Positions 35,373 through 44,578 of a DNA stretch of 64,000 nucleotides are shown here, in pieces (positions within the stretch are counted from its first letter, which is position 1; the number at the start of each line of letters is the position of its first letter). Under the pieces are notes generated by a model that saw nothing but the letters and a program-made list of their open reading frames with translations, was not told where the DNA came from and did no database searches. The translations under genes and the position numbers were made by a program. This DNA comes from Pseudomonas sp. M30-35 (GTDB lineage Bacteria; Pseudomonadota; Gammaproteobacteria; Pseudomonadales; Pseudomonadaceae): contig NZ_CP020892.1 of NCBI RefSeq assembly GCF_002163625.1, positions 2,170,001-2,234,000 of the forward strand. The letters are read 5' to 3'.

Positions 35373-35990
35373 GTGGAAATCGCTTGTCTCGACCTTGAAG
35401 GCGTACTGGTACCTGAGATATGGATCGCTTTTGCGGAGAAAACCGGTATCGAGTCGCTTAAGGCGACAACCCGCGATATTCCTGACTACGACGTGCTGAT
35501 GCAGCAACGTTTGCGCATTCTGGACGAGCATGGTTTGAAGCTATCCGACATTCAGGAAGTGATTGCTACGTTGAAGCCGCTTGATGGCGCAGTTGAATTT
35601 GTCGACTGGTTGCGTGAGCGTTTTCAGGTCGTCATTCTGTCAGACACTTTCTATGAGTTCTCGCAGCCGTTGATGCGTCAATTGGGCTTTCCTACTTTGC
35701 TTTGCCATAAGCTGGTCACTGATGAAAATGATCGTGTTGTCAGCTACCAGTTGCGTCAAAAAGACCCCAAGCGCCAGTCGGTTATTGCCCTGAAAAGCCT
35801 TTACTATCGGATTATCGCAGCGGGTGATTCGTACAATGACACAACCATGCTCAGCGAAGCGCATGCCGGTATTTTGTTCCATGCTCCGGACAATGTGATC
35901 CGCGAGTTTCCGCAATTTCCAGCCGTGCACACGTTTGAAGAATTGAAACGCGAATTCCTCAAAGCATCAAATCGACAACTGAGCTTATAG
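35373..35990 (+). CDS. thrH: ThrH phosphoserine phosphatase / homoserine phosphotransferase
   Basis: The 205-residue HAD-family enzyme matches ThrH, which has phosphoserine phosphatase and phosphoserine:homoserine phosphotransferase activity in P. aeruginosa. HAD motif I is modified as LDLEGVLVP (D-x-E), motif II is VILSDTF and motif IV GDSYNDTTML. The GTG start at 35373 has AGGAG upstream. It sits between cysH and pabB, the P. aeruginosa order. Confidence 0.93.
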   Translation: MEIACLDLEGVLVPEIWIAFAEKTGIESLKATTRDIPDYDVLMQQRLRILDEHGLKLSDIQEVIATLKPLDGAVEFVDWLRERFQVVILSDTFYEFSQPLMRQLGFPTLLCHKLVTDENDRVVSYQLRQKDPKRQSVIALKSLYYRIIAAGDSYNDTTMLSEAHAGILFHAPDNVIREFPQFPAVHTFEELKREFLKASNRQLSL

Positions 35991-36005
35991 GCCCTGGTTG
36001 TGATA

Positions 36006-36036
36006 ACAACAAACTCGCTCAAGGCGAGTTTGTTGT
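36006..36036. terminator. Bidirectional hairpin between thrH and pabB
   Basis: ACAACAAACTCGC (36006-36018) pairs perfectly with GCGAGTTTGTTGT (36024-36036) around a five-base loop, between convergent genes. Confidence 0.75.
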
Positions 36037-36050
36037 ATTGATGCAAGCGT

Positions 36051-37397
36051 TTATTTGAGTTGTTCAAGCGTACGCATCAGTACATTAACCTTGGTCAGCG
36101 ATTCTTGATACTCAGCTTCCCACTGCGAGTCCGCAACTATTCCGCCACCGCCCCAGCAGGTGATAGTGCCGTTTTTGGCAAGCAGGCTACGAATTGTAAT
36201 GGAACTGTCCATCTCGCCGCGTATATCCAGATAAAATAACGAACCGCAATAGAGTCCACGACGAGTATCTTCTAGTTCATCAATTATTTGCATTGCACGA
36301 ATCTTGGGGGCACCGGTAATTGAGCCCCCTGGGAAGCTGCAGGCAATTAAGTCGAGTGGGTCTTTACCTTCCGCCAGTTGGCCAGTCACGGCGCTAACCA
36401 GGTGATGAACATTGGGATAGCTTTCAATCACAAAAAGCTCAGGCACTTGCACCGATCCAATTTTGCAGCAGCGACCAAGGTCGTTACGTAACAGATCGAC
36501 GATCATCAAGTTTTCGGCTCGATCTTTAGTGCTGGCTAATAATTCGGATGCTTGTGCTGCATCTTTGTCTGGGTCGGTTTCGCGTGGGCGCGTGCCTTTG
36601 ATGGGGCGGGTTTCAACCCTGCCTTGGTTTACGCGCATAAACCGTTCAGGAGACAAGCTAATAATTGCCGCATCGTCAGGCAGGGCTAGAAAACCGGCAA
36701 ACGGGGTCGGGCAAACTGCGCGTAGTGCTTGATACGCAATCCATGGGTCACCTTGATACTGAGCTTGGAAACGCTGAGCAAAATTTACTTGGTAGCAGTC
36801 GCCGGTCTGAATATAGGCTTGGATTTTTCTGATTGTTTGGTGGTATTGGTCCTGACTGATGTCAGCTTTGAAGCTGCCGGTGAGTTGGAAACTCTTCGAA
36901 TTCCTAGTCACGGGTGATTCGAATAGATCAATCAGTCGGCGCCGCTCATCAGGGCTTACCTGCGGATGAAATACCAGTTGCGAGGTAAGCGATAGGTGGT
37001 CTGTTATAAGAGCCCAGGCATACAAACCGACACGTGCGTCAGGCAGCTTCAAGTCATCTACGGCAAGGTCTGTGATCGTTTCCAGGCGCCTGCCGAAATC
37101 ATACCCGAAGTAACCCATTAATCCTCCGGCGAAGGGTAAACAGAGGTCTTCAGGTATGTCAGCAGTGCTTAGGGTGTTGCTTGCAACACGTAGTCTCTGC
37201 AGGAAGTCTTTGGCCGATTCTGTAGGAAATGGTGACATTTCAGCCAATGGCCAAGCGCTAAGAAGGTCATAGCGTCCATGCTGTGCCACGGGTCTTCCGG
37301 CATCAAGCAGGACTGCACCAGGGGCATTTCTCAGGAGACTGAAATATGAACCAGGGTCGGCTTTGTAGGGTAAAACATGGACCTGAAAAGTTGGCAT
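36051..37397 (-). CDS. pabB: Aminodeoxychorismate synthase component I
   Basis: The 448-residue chorismate-binding enzyme makes 4-amino-4-deoxychorismate for folate synthesis with a PabA amidotransferase encoded elsewhere. The C-terminal chorismate domain has PIKGTRPRETDPDKDAAQASELL, ENLMIVDLLRNDLGRC and FPGGSITGAPKIRAMQIIDELE. PIKGTRPR carries the PIKGT lysine that defines PabB, whereas anthranilate synthases (TrpE) have PIAGT. The N-terminal domain is shorter than in TrpE. The gene order thrH-pabB-regulators follows P. aeruginosa. Confidence 0.93.
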   Translation of the reverse strand: MPTFQVHVLPYKADPGSYFSLLRNAPGAVLLDAGRPVAQHGRYDLLSAWPLAEMSPFPTESAKDFLQRLRVASNTLSTADIPEDLCLPFAGGLMGYFGYDFGRRLETITDLAVDDLKLPDARVGLYAWALITDHLSLTSQLVFHPQVSPDERRRLIDLFESPVTRNSKSFQLTGSFKADISQDQYHQTIRKIQAYIQTGDCYQVNFAQRFQAQYQGDPWIAYQALRAVCPTPFAGFLALPDDAAIISLSPERFMRVNQGRVETRPIKGTRPRETDPDKDAAQASELLASTKDRAENLMIVDLLRNDLGRCCKIGSVQVPELFVIESYPNVHHLVSAVTGQLAEGKDPLDLIACSFPGGSITGAPKIRAMQIIDELEDTRRGLYCGSLFYLDIRGEMDSSITIRSLLAKNGTITCWGGGGIVADSQWEAEYQESLTKVNVLMRTLEQLK

Positions 37398-37558
37398 ATA
37401 TGGCTTTCAAACAAGCATGAATATGCATTGTAAAGCGCCAGCGCCGTGGGGCCTATAGGTGTTGCTTGGTTTGCGTGCTAACACAGAGCTGATTAGTATT
37501 AACTCAGTTCAAGGGAAATGAACGCGTATTACAACGTATAAATCACAGGGATCAGGTC

Positions 37559-40282
37559 ATGGATGACATGAATGAAGTGCTGGATCAGCCTGCGGATTGT
37601 AATCTGCCATCAGAAATTGTTCCGGCAGCTGTTTCAGAACGTTATATCGCAAGACCCACCATTCAATCAGCGCTTTCGGCGCAACCTCTTGCACGTTTGA
37701 TTTTGCTCTCAGCCCCTGCGGGCTTCGGCAAGACGCGCGAGTTGGTGTCTCTAGCAACAATAAGTGCTGACCGTGACAGCTGTGTTACATGGCTAACATT
37801 GTCTGCAGAGTCAAATACGTCGATAGGCTTTTTTCAGCTACTGTCTGATGCCTTGAATGCAACTCATGCAGGGCTAGGGGATGTATGCCCTGCACTGAGC
37901 TCCAGTGAAGCCAGTATGGACGCTGTGCGGCTTATGGAATCTGTGCTCGGAAATATCCTAAAGCTACCGAGGCCTTTGTTGCTGGTGCTGGATGATTTCC
38001 AGTTCATTACCAACCCCGATTTGCTGAGTGCTATCAACCGGCTCATCAACTATGCGCCCGATGGCTTCTCGCTGGCCATTGGTACCCGAGTGAGCCCGAA
38101 ACTCAGTATGGCAACCTGGCGCGCAAAGGGGTATCTGACCGAGATTGGTGAGCGTGAGTTGCGACTAAGTGAAGACGAGACACGACTTTACTTGCAGCGC
38201 AGTGGGCATAATCTCGATGCTATGGCCTTCAGAAAAATATACAGCTACACCGAAGGATGGATCACGGGTGTACTACAGGTTAGCGAGTGGTTAAAACTAA
38301 ACTCGCAAAGAGTTGAGGCACTGTTTGACTTTCAGAGTGACCAGGCTTCGATTGGCACTTACTTGTCCAGCGCCGTGTTCGATATTTTGCCAGCGGAACA
38401 ACAAGACGCACTGTTAAATTTGAGCGTGGTTCAACGATTCAATGGCAGCTTGGTATCTACATTAACCAGCTGTGATGACGGACAGCAATTGCTGGAAAAC
38501 TTTGAGGACTTACAGCTCTTCTTGATTCCACTTGACCGTGACCGTCAATGGTTTCGATTTCACCGCTTCTTCGCCGAGTTTCTTCGTGCACGCTTGAGGC
38601 AAAAAGATGCTGAGCGTTTTAAACAAATCCATTTTAATGCCAGCTTGTGGTTCACCAATAACCACATGCAAACTTTTGCGATTGAACATGCTTATCACGC
38701 ACAAGATTTGGAGTTATTGGCAGCGTTAATTGACGGTTGTGGTCTGAGTTTGATCAATCGTGGTCAGCTTAGCCTGGTGCATAAATGGCGCCAGTACGTA
38801 CCTGATGAAATTGCAGTCAAATACCCGGTGTTGGTACTTGGGGATCTGTGGACACGCGTCGTGGATCTGGGGCTGGACGAAGCAAATCGTGCGCTTGATG
38901 ACCTTCTTCTACGTTGGGGGGACGGTGACCCAAAAGCACAGCTAACTGACAGTATGTTAGCTGCACTGGCAATCAAGTCTTTGATTGCTTTGCAAAAGGA
39001 TGATCTGCGCTGTTGCGTCAAGCTAGCGCGCCGGGTTGAGTTTCAGCTGGGTACGCGGACTGCGTTTCTTGAAGTTGCGATGTTAGTCATAGGTGCTTTC
39101 GCCAACGTGATGATGGGATGGCACGAGGCTGCACGAAAGCTACTGACATTAGCCAATCAAAGAAACCACTTTCTTGCCGGTAATTACCTGCAAATGCACC
39201 TGATTAATGTTGAGGTGATGCTGCTAATTGAGCAGGGCAAGATCAAGCAGGCAGAACTACTTTTTGAGCGCCTCCGAGAGCGCACCATCTCCTGGTTCAA
39301 CGAAAAGTCTAAAGCCTTGGTTCTGCCAAAAATTACTCAGTGCCTGATTGCCTATCAACAGGGCAGGCTTGAGGGCACGGCTGAAACGTTGAAACGCATG
39401 CTGTCAGTTGTTGACGTTATCAGCCCGGTTGATATCTGTGCACAGGGCACACTCTGTTTGGCGCACCTCCAGCACATGCATGGCAATACCAAGGAAGCCC
39501 ACTCGACATTGGTATATATGCAAAATCTAGCTGCGCGGAACAAGGCTTGGCGTTTCTACGCGCAAGCAGTAGGAGATGAGATTCTGCGTATTTTGCAAGA
39601 TGCAGGTGATGACCGGGTAAAGCGCGCCGAGCAGCGTTTAAAGAGCATTAATTGGACTGAGCTAGCGACCAACTACACACACATGCGCTTGAATCCGGTG
39701 CTTTGGGTTCAGGGTTTATCACGGACTCGTTTGCAGCAAACACGTGGGCACTTCAGTGAAGCACTGCATGAAATAACGCAGCTACGTGGAATGCTTCTGG
39801 ATGACTGGGAGGGGCTTGAACGCATTCGTTTGGATCTTTTGGCTGCTCTTAGTTACCAGCAACTGGGATATCAAGAGCGCTCGCAGAGCTTGTTAGTTCA
39901 GTGCTTGATCGCGGCCGAGCGAGAAGATATTCGAAGCTTATTTCTGGAGGAGGGCGAGGCAATTCGAAGCATGCTCCATCAACTCGAAACCGCTGAGCGT
40001 CAACCTGCGCTGCAGGTGTTTATTCGCGGTCTCTTAACCCTCTGGCCTGGGCAATCCGCTCAATGTCTACTGGAAACTGTTGAGGAAGAGCTGACGGAGC
40101 GTGAACAGGAGGTGATCAAGCTCGCGGCACAAGGCATGTCCAACGATGAGATCGGTCGGCAACTGACGCTCGCGCTGGGTACCGTCAAGTGGCACCTGCA
40201 TAACATTTACGAGAAGCTCAAAGTACGCAATCGCACCCAAGCGATTAGACGTGCTCGCGAGCTGGGGATGTTGGGATCATGA
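37559..40282 (+). CDS. MalT-like LuxR-family regulator, first of tandem pair
   Basis: This 907-residue protein has MalT-type layout. A STAND ATPase at the N-terminus has Walker A SAPAGFGKT (residues 51-59) and Walker B LLLVLDDFQF near 145. A long helical-repeat sensor domain follows (about 380-830). A C-terminal LuxR helix-turn-helix covers the last 65 residues (LTEREQEVIKLAAQGMSNDEI, then GTVKWHLHNIYEKL). Such proteins activate transcription after binding an inducer and ATP. The start overlaps nothing upstream; its stop overlaps the second regulator start (ATGA). The likely target is the downstream exported operon. The inducer is unknown. Confidence 0.88.
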   Translation: MDDMNEVLDQPADCNLPSEIVPAAVSERYIARPTIQSALSAQPLARLILLSAPAGFGKTRELVSLATISADRDSCVTWLTLSAESNTSIGFFQLLSDALNATHAGLGDVCPALSSSEASMDAVRLMESVLGNILKLPRPLLLVLDDFQFITNPDLLSAINRLINYAPDGFSLAIGTRVSPKLSMATWRAKGYLTEIGERELRLSEDETRLYLQRSGHNLDAMAFRKIYSYTEGWITGVLQVSEWLKLNSQRVEALFDFQSDQASIGTYLSSAVFDILPAEQQDALLNLSVVQRFNGSLVSTLTSCDDGQQLLENFEDLQLFLIPLDRDRQWFRFHRFFAEFLRARLRQKDAERFKQIHFNASLWFTNNHMQTFAIEHAYHAQDLELLAALIDGCGLSLINRGQLSLVHKWRQYVPDEIAVKYPVLVLGDLWTRVVDLGLDEANRALDDLLLRWGDGDPKAQLTDSMLAALAIKSLIALQKDDLRCCVKLARRVEFQLGTRTAFLEVAMLVIGAFANVMMGWHEAARKLLTLANQRNHFLAGNYLQMHLINVEVMLLIEQGKIKQAELLFERLRERTISWFNEKSKALVLPKITQCLIAYQQGRLEGTAETLKRMLSVVDVISPVDICAQGTLCLAHLQHMHGNTKEAHSTLVYMQNLAARNKAWRFYAQAVGDEILRILQDAGDDRVKRAEQRLKSINWTELATNYTHMRLNPVLWVQGLSRTRLQQTRGHFSEALHEITQLRGMLLDDWEGLERIRLDLLAALSYQQLGYQERSQSLLVQCLIAAEREDIRSLFLEEGEAIRSMLHQLETAERQPALQVFIRGLLTLWPGQSAQCLLETVEEELTEREQEVIKLAAQGMSNDEIGRQLTLALGTVKWHLHNIYEKLKVRNRTQAIRRARELGMLGS

Positions 40283-43002
40283 ATACTCAAAATGTATTAG
40301 CTTCTCCAGATTTCAGTGTTTTGCCAAGCAAGCTTAAGCCGGAAAGTTTCGACGTAGCCAAATTAATGCCGCGCACCGCTCTGATCGATAAAATGTATAG
40401 CGCACGCGAAAAGCATTTAATGGTATTGAGCGCTCCAGCTGGCTACGGAAAAAGCGCAGTTCTAACCGAGTATCGTCAGCGGTTGCTGGCTGAAGGGGCG
40501 AAGGTTGCGTGGCTGTCTTGTGATGCGTTAGATACTGATCTAAAGCGTTTATTAAGTTATTTGTGCAAAGCAATTACCCAACAGCTTCCTGCGTTTGCAG
40601 AACCTATTATGCCAACCGTGACCGGCAACAATGCACTGCCAGATCGTCAGCTGTTGGAGTTATTTGTCAGCAACCTACAGCAAGTGGGTGACGAGCTCTA
40701 TGTGATAATGGACGACTTCCATCATCTTCATGGTTGCGGTTTCGTTGGGCTTATAGCCGCGGCGCTTAACGACGTTCCAAGCCATGTTCACTTCGTGGTT
40801 AGCACACGTTTTAAGGTCGGAATGTTTTGTGCTGACTCCGTTAGCAGCAGCAACTCTTGCTGGTTTAATGTTGATGATTTGCGCTTTAGTCAGGATGAAG
40901 TGCATCAATACTATCGTGATATCAAATCCATTCAGGCCAGTGACGCAGACATTGCCAAGGTGTATGCGCAAACAGAAGGCTGGGTGACGGCCCTGCATTT
41001 AGCGTCGCTTATGATCCCTACTCTGAGTCGGCGTTTCACGCCGACAGCGAATATGCCGGGCACTGAACGCAATCTTGCGGACTACTTCAGTGAAGATGTA
41101 TTGGTTGATTTGCCGCTTGAGTTACAGCGCTTTCTAAACTTTACGTCGGTGCTGGATGAGTTCAATGCTGAATTATGTAACGCATTGACAGACAGGGACG
41201 ATGCGCAAAAAACCATAAAATACTTATGTGATGAGCAATTGTTCATTGTTGAAGCAACGCGCAAGGATGGTTGGTATCGCTATCACCCCTTGTTCGCAGA
41301 ATACCTTCAGCGTCGATTGGAAAAAACTGAAAGCCCTACTCATTTATTGCATGCTGCAGCGCATTGGTGTGAGTCAAGGGAGCTGCCAGAAAAGGCGATT
41401 AAATATGCCGTCTATTCGCGTGATTATGCTTTTGCTGCACAATTGCTTGAGACGCATGGCTGGAAAGTTATTGCCGAGGAAAAGGTTTATCAAGTTCTCA
41501 GCTGTTTGCAGGCTATTCCGATCGAAGTTATTCAGGAGTATTGCGTTTTCCAAATATTCTTCGCATGGCAGCTAGCATTCGAGCAAAAGTACGCTGAGTC
41601 AGAGTCATTGATTGAGGAAATCAGCTCGCACTTGAAGGATGGCAGTATCGAGGAAATGCGACCTTGCTTTGTTGAGTTGCTTGCGGCCACGCAAATCATC
41701 AAAGCCCTGGTCTTGCTTTATCAAGACAAGCTCGAATGCTGCCTAAAAGTGACGGCGCATTGGCTGAAGTTGGTACCTAACTCACAGCCTTTGTTTGCTG
41801 CCTGCTTGTCATGTTTACAAGCGGCTTGCTATACGCTTCAGGGAGCCTATGCAGAGGCTTCAAAAGCAATATTTGCTGCGCGCTCGAAGCTCAGCGAATG
41901 CCACAGTGATTATCTGAACGTTGTCACGAGTCTGATTGAGGTTTGCTTGTGCACGGAGCTTGGTGAGCTACGCAAAGGGGCAGAGATCGCTGAGCGTGCA
42001 CGCGAATTGACAGGTTGTTTCCTTGGCGAGCAGAGCCGCGTGGGAGGACCTCTGTGGTTGGCCTCTGCCGATATTCTTTATGAGCAGGACGTGGACAAAG
42101 ACGCTTTGAATGAGATTGCGCAAGCGACCGCCTGGCGTGATGTTGTCACACCGGTTGAGCTAATAAGCCGTGGTCAGTTAGTCGTTGTGCGTAAGCGCTT
42201 TTATGAGGGGTACTGTGATCAAGCGCTGCATGAGCTTGATGAGTGGCTTCTTAGCTTGCATGCTCCAGGCTATGAGCGCGTATATGCACAGGCGATGAGC
42301 TGCAAGGTCCAGTTCTTGTTGTGGTTGCGTAGGCCCAATGAAGCCGAGCGTATTTGTCTGCAGCTTAAACAACACCTCGCAATCCTGCCTACGCAGCGTC
42401 ACGCAAACGCGAGTATCAGCTTGATTTTAGCTGAGGCGCGTCTGTCGCTCTCTGAGCGACGGGCGGACAAGGCTCTGGCGGCACTTGAAGCCTGTTTGGC
42501 GGGGGATAACAGCATGCCCATGAGTGATCGAAACTTAAGGGTGTGCCTGTTACTTTCAGTGGCTTATTGGCGAAAGGGTAACACCCAGCGCTCGTTCGAC
42601 TTGCTTAAAGAAGTCGTTGAAAGTGGAGTAAGCCGCGGCTATCAGCGTTTGTTTATCGACGATGCTATCTGGTTAATGCCCGTAATGGATGCATGGATTT
42701 CTGCGGATAAGTCTGCGGCCGAAGCGTGGCAGCCATTAGCCGAAATGCTTCGTGATCAATGCCGAAAATTTTCGATTGATTACCAGAAACTTGATGATAA
42801 TCAAGATGTTAGCCACAGGGAGCGAGAGATTCTTCGGTTCGTGGGTGCAGGCTTATCTAACCGCGATATTGCACAAGCAGTGCATCTATCAGAAGCGACT
42901 ATCAAATGGCACTTACATAACCTGTTTTCAAAAATGGGCGTGCGTAGTCGCACCCAGGCAGTACTCAAAGGTAAGAGTTTAGGGTTGTTGAGTGAGGCAT
43001 AG
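40279..43002 (+). CDS. MalT-like LuxR-family regulator, second of tandem pair
   Basis: Also 907 residues and of the same layout, but clearly diverged in sequence: Walker A SAPAGYGKS (51-59), Walker B ELYVIMDDFHHL, a helical sensor region and a C-terminal LuxR domain (VSHREREILRFVGAGLSNRDI, then ATIKWHLHNLFSKMGVRSRTQA). The ATG overlaps the stop of the first regulator by four bases, so equal amounts are expected, consistent with a hetero-oligomer or a relay. It precedes the FilA-like operon by about 240 bases on the same strand. Confidence 0.88.
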   Translation: MNTQNVLASPDFSVLPSKLKPESFDVAKLMPRTALIDKMYSAREKHLMVLSAPAGYGKSAVLTEYRQRLLAEGAKVAWLSCDALDTDLKRLLSYLCKAITQQLPAFAEPIMPTVTGNNALPDRQLLELFVSNLQQVGDELYVIMDDFHHLHGCGFVGLIAAALNDVPSHVHFVVSTRFKVGMFCADSVSSSNSCWFNVDDLRFSQDEVHQYYRDIKSIQASDADIAKVYAQTEGWVTALHLASLMIPTLSRRFTPTANMPGTERNLADYFSEDVLVDLPLELQRFLNFTSVLDEFNAELCNALTDRDDAQKTIKYLCDEQLFIVEATRKDGWYRYHPLFAEYLQRRLEKTESPTHLLHAAAHWCESRELPEKAIKYAVYSRDYAFAAQLLETHGWKVIAEEKVYQVLSCLQAIPIEVIQEYCVFQIFFAWQLAFEQKYAESESLIEEISSHLKDGSIEEMRPCFVELLAATQIIKALVLLYQDKLECCLKVTAHWLKLVPNSQPLFAACLSCLQAACYTLQGAYAEASKAIFAARSKLSECHSDYLNVVTSLIEVCLCTELGELRKGAEIAERARELTGCFLGEQSRVGGPLWLASADILYEQDVDKDALNEIAQATAWRDVVTPVELISRGQLVVVRKRFYEGYCDQALHELDEWLLSLHAPGYERVYAQAMSCKVQFLLWLRRPNEAERICLQLKQHLAILPTQRHANASISLILAEARLSLSERRADKALAALEACLAGDNSMPMSDRNLRVCLLLSVAYWRKGNTQRSFDLLKEVVESGVSRGYQRLFIDDAIWLMPVMDAWISADKSAAEAWQPLAEMLRDQCRKFSIDYQKLDDNQDVSHREREILRFVGAGLSNRDIAQAVHLSEATIKWHLHNLFSKMGVRSRTQAVLKGKSLGLLSEA

Positions 43003-43110
43003 TTGCCTTGTAATCATGTGTTGATTTGATCCTCCATCCCTTGGTTAGGGAGGCAGCAGCGGATTGCAACAGTAGGTTTAAGGCAGGACTAGATGCAACA
43101 GCATCGAGAG

Positions 43111-43149
43111 TTCGAGGTGACATGACTACGGAAGCAATGTCATCTCGAA
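43111..43149 (+). promoter_or_regulatory. Inverted repeat upstream of the FilA-like operon
   Basis: TTCGAGGTGACAT (43111-43123) and ATGTCATCTCGAA (43137-43149) form a 13-bp dyad with one G-T pair around 13 bases. It lies about 95 bases before the operon start and lacks a T run, so an operator for one of the LuxR regulators or an mRNA leader structure is more likely than a terminator. Confidence 0.5.
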
Positions 43150-43243
43150 TAGCGACGTAGGTTGTCGTTCCTGCTGCTAGCGACAGGAGTCAATAGCAGC
43201 TTCCTTCGGGATACCAAAACCGAGAACTGTGGAGACAACAACA

Positions 43244-43687
43244 ATGAAGTACATCAATAAACTCGCATTAGCAGCAGCTGTCCTCGTCACTCCGCTGATG
43301 GCGCAGGCAGAACTTAAAGCCATGGATGATTCTGCGCTGGCAACAGTGACCGGTCAGGATGGTATTAGTATTTCGGGTCAGTTCAACGGCAGCATTGGTA
43401 GTGTTGTATATACCGACAATGACCCATCCGGCGGCTCACTGCGTCTTGAATCAATCGCTTTTGACGGCTTTAACATTTCTGATGACGCGCCAATTCTGGT
43501 TGATGTTGTAACCACTAGCATTGGCGGTGCAGATACTGAGCAACTGCAAATTGGTTTGCCTGCAGTAACTGGCCAGTTGTCAGTAGGTGCTATCAAGGTG
43601 GGCGGCACTACGGCCGCCAGTATTGGTTCGCTTGCTGTCAGTGACATCAATATGGCCGGTACAACCGTTAAAGTTTGGGGGCACTAA
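43244..43687 (+). CDS. Small secreted FilA-like (DUF6160-type) protein
   Basis: The 147-residue protein starts with a Sec signal peptide (MKYINKLALAAAVLVTPLMAQA). The mature start LKAMDDSALATVTGQDGISI is the mark of a family annotated in Acinetobacter as putative pilus protein FilA. The rest is glycine-, serine- and threonine-rich with alternating hydrophobic residues, suggesting beta structure; it has no cysteine. ATG 43244 has GGAG about ten bases upstream. It is first in an operon with a C39 peptidase and outer membrane proteins, so it is the likely surface-exported product. Polymer formation is inference. Confidence 0.7.
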   Translation: MKYINKLALAAAVLVTPLMAQAELKAMDDSALATVTGQDGISISGQFNGSIGSVVYTDNDPSGGSLRLESIAFDGFNISDDAPILVDVVTTSIGGADTEQLQIGLPAVTGQLSVGAIKVGGTTAASIGSLAVSDINMAGTTVKVWGH

Positions 43688-43765
43688 GTCACTAATCCTT
43701 CTTAGCTATGAATACCTGTCAGTTTCGACTGGCAGGGTCCTTAATCTAAGAGAGGGTGAGCCCTG

Positions 43766-44527
43766 ATGATTGAAATCCTACTTGGAAGTCTAATAACCGT
43801 TTTCGGTATTACCGAAACTGTCGATATTAAACCGCAACCAAAGGGACGGGTTAATCTTACTCAGGCAGCATTGAGCAGCAACCCGTTCAGGCAATCTGTT
43901 GAGCTAGAGCCGCTTAGTCAGATGCAGTTTAAACGCATTATTCGTCAAGCCTATGATTACAGTTGTGGTTCGGCTGCATTAACGACGCTGCTTGATTATT
44001 TTTTAGGGCAAAACTTAGAAGAACGTCAAGTTATGGAGGGACTTCTAAGATTTGGCGAGGCTGACAAGATCGCAGAGCGGCGGGGTTTCTCCTTACTTGA
44101 TATGAAACGCTTTGTGTCCGCACTTGGGTACAACAGCGGAGGGTTTCGCGCAACATTCGCTGACTTGGATAACTTGGAGCATCCTGTCTTAGTGCCGATT
44201 GAATATGCTGGGTTTAAACATTTCGTTGTCGTACGTGATGTTTATGATGGGCATGTTTTTGTAGCTGATCCTGCTATAGGAAATATAAGCTTTACACGTA
44301 AACGGTTCGAAGCTGTCTGGGATAAAAATGTTTTATTCGTGATTTATCCTGGTGATAGCGGTATACGAAATGCCCTCGCGCTAGAAGATCGAGATCTGCG
44401 CATTATTGATGACCGTACTGTTTCGCTATTAGCGTTCAAAGAGTACCCATCCATCACCAAGTTTACTGATAATCAAGCGACAGAGTTAGGTTCTGGCGGA
44501 GCAATACAATACATTCGCCGAAAATAA
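43766..44527 (+). CDS. Stand-alone C39-family cysteine peptidase (FilB/FapD-like)
   Basis: This 253-residue protein has a hydrophobic N-terminus, perhaps a signal or membrane anchor, then a C39 peptidase domain: Q61 and C67 in RQAYDYSCGSAAL, H152 in FKHFVVVRDV and D168 in VADPAIG. C39 domains usually belong to ABC exporters and cut after double glycine, but here no transporter is fused. FapD of the Pseudomonas amyloid system and FilB of Acinetobacter are similar free C39 proteins. It probably processes the secreted or envelope components of this operon. Confidence 0.82.
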   Translation: MIEILLGSLITVFGITETVDIKPQPKGRVNLTQAALSSNPFRQSVELEPLSQMQFKRIIRQAYDYSCGSAALTTLLDYFLGQNLEERQVMEGLLRFGEADKIAERRGFSLLDMKRFVSALGYNSGGFRATFADLDNLEHPVLVPIEYAGFKHFVVVRDVYDGHVFVADPAIGNISFTRKRFEAVWDKNVLFVIYPGDSGIRNALALEDRDLRIIDDRTVSLLAFKEYPSITKFTDNQATELGSGGAIQYIRRK

Positions 44528-44578
44528 TTACTCGTCAATGTAGTGCAATTTAAGCCACGTAATAATGGAGCAGTCTAA

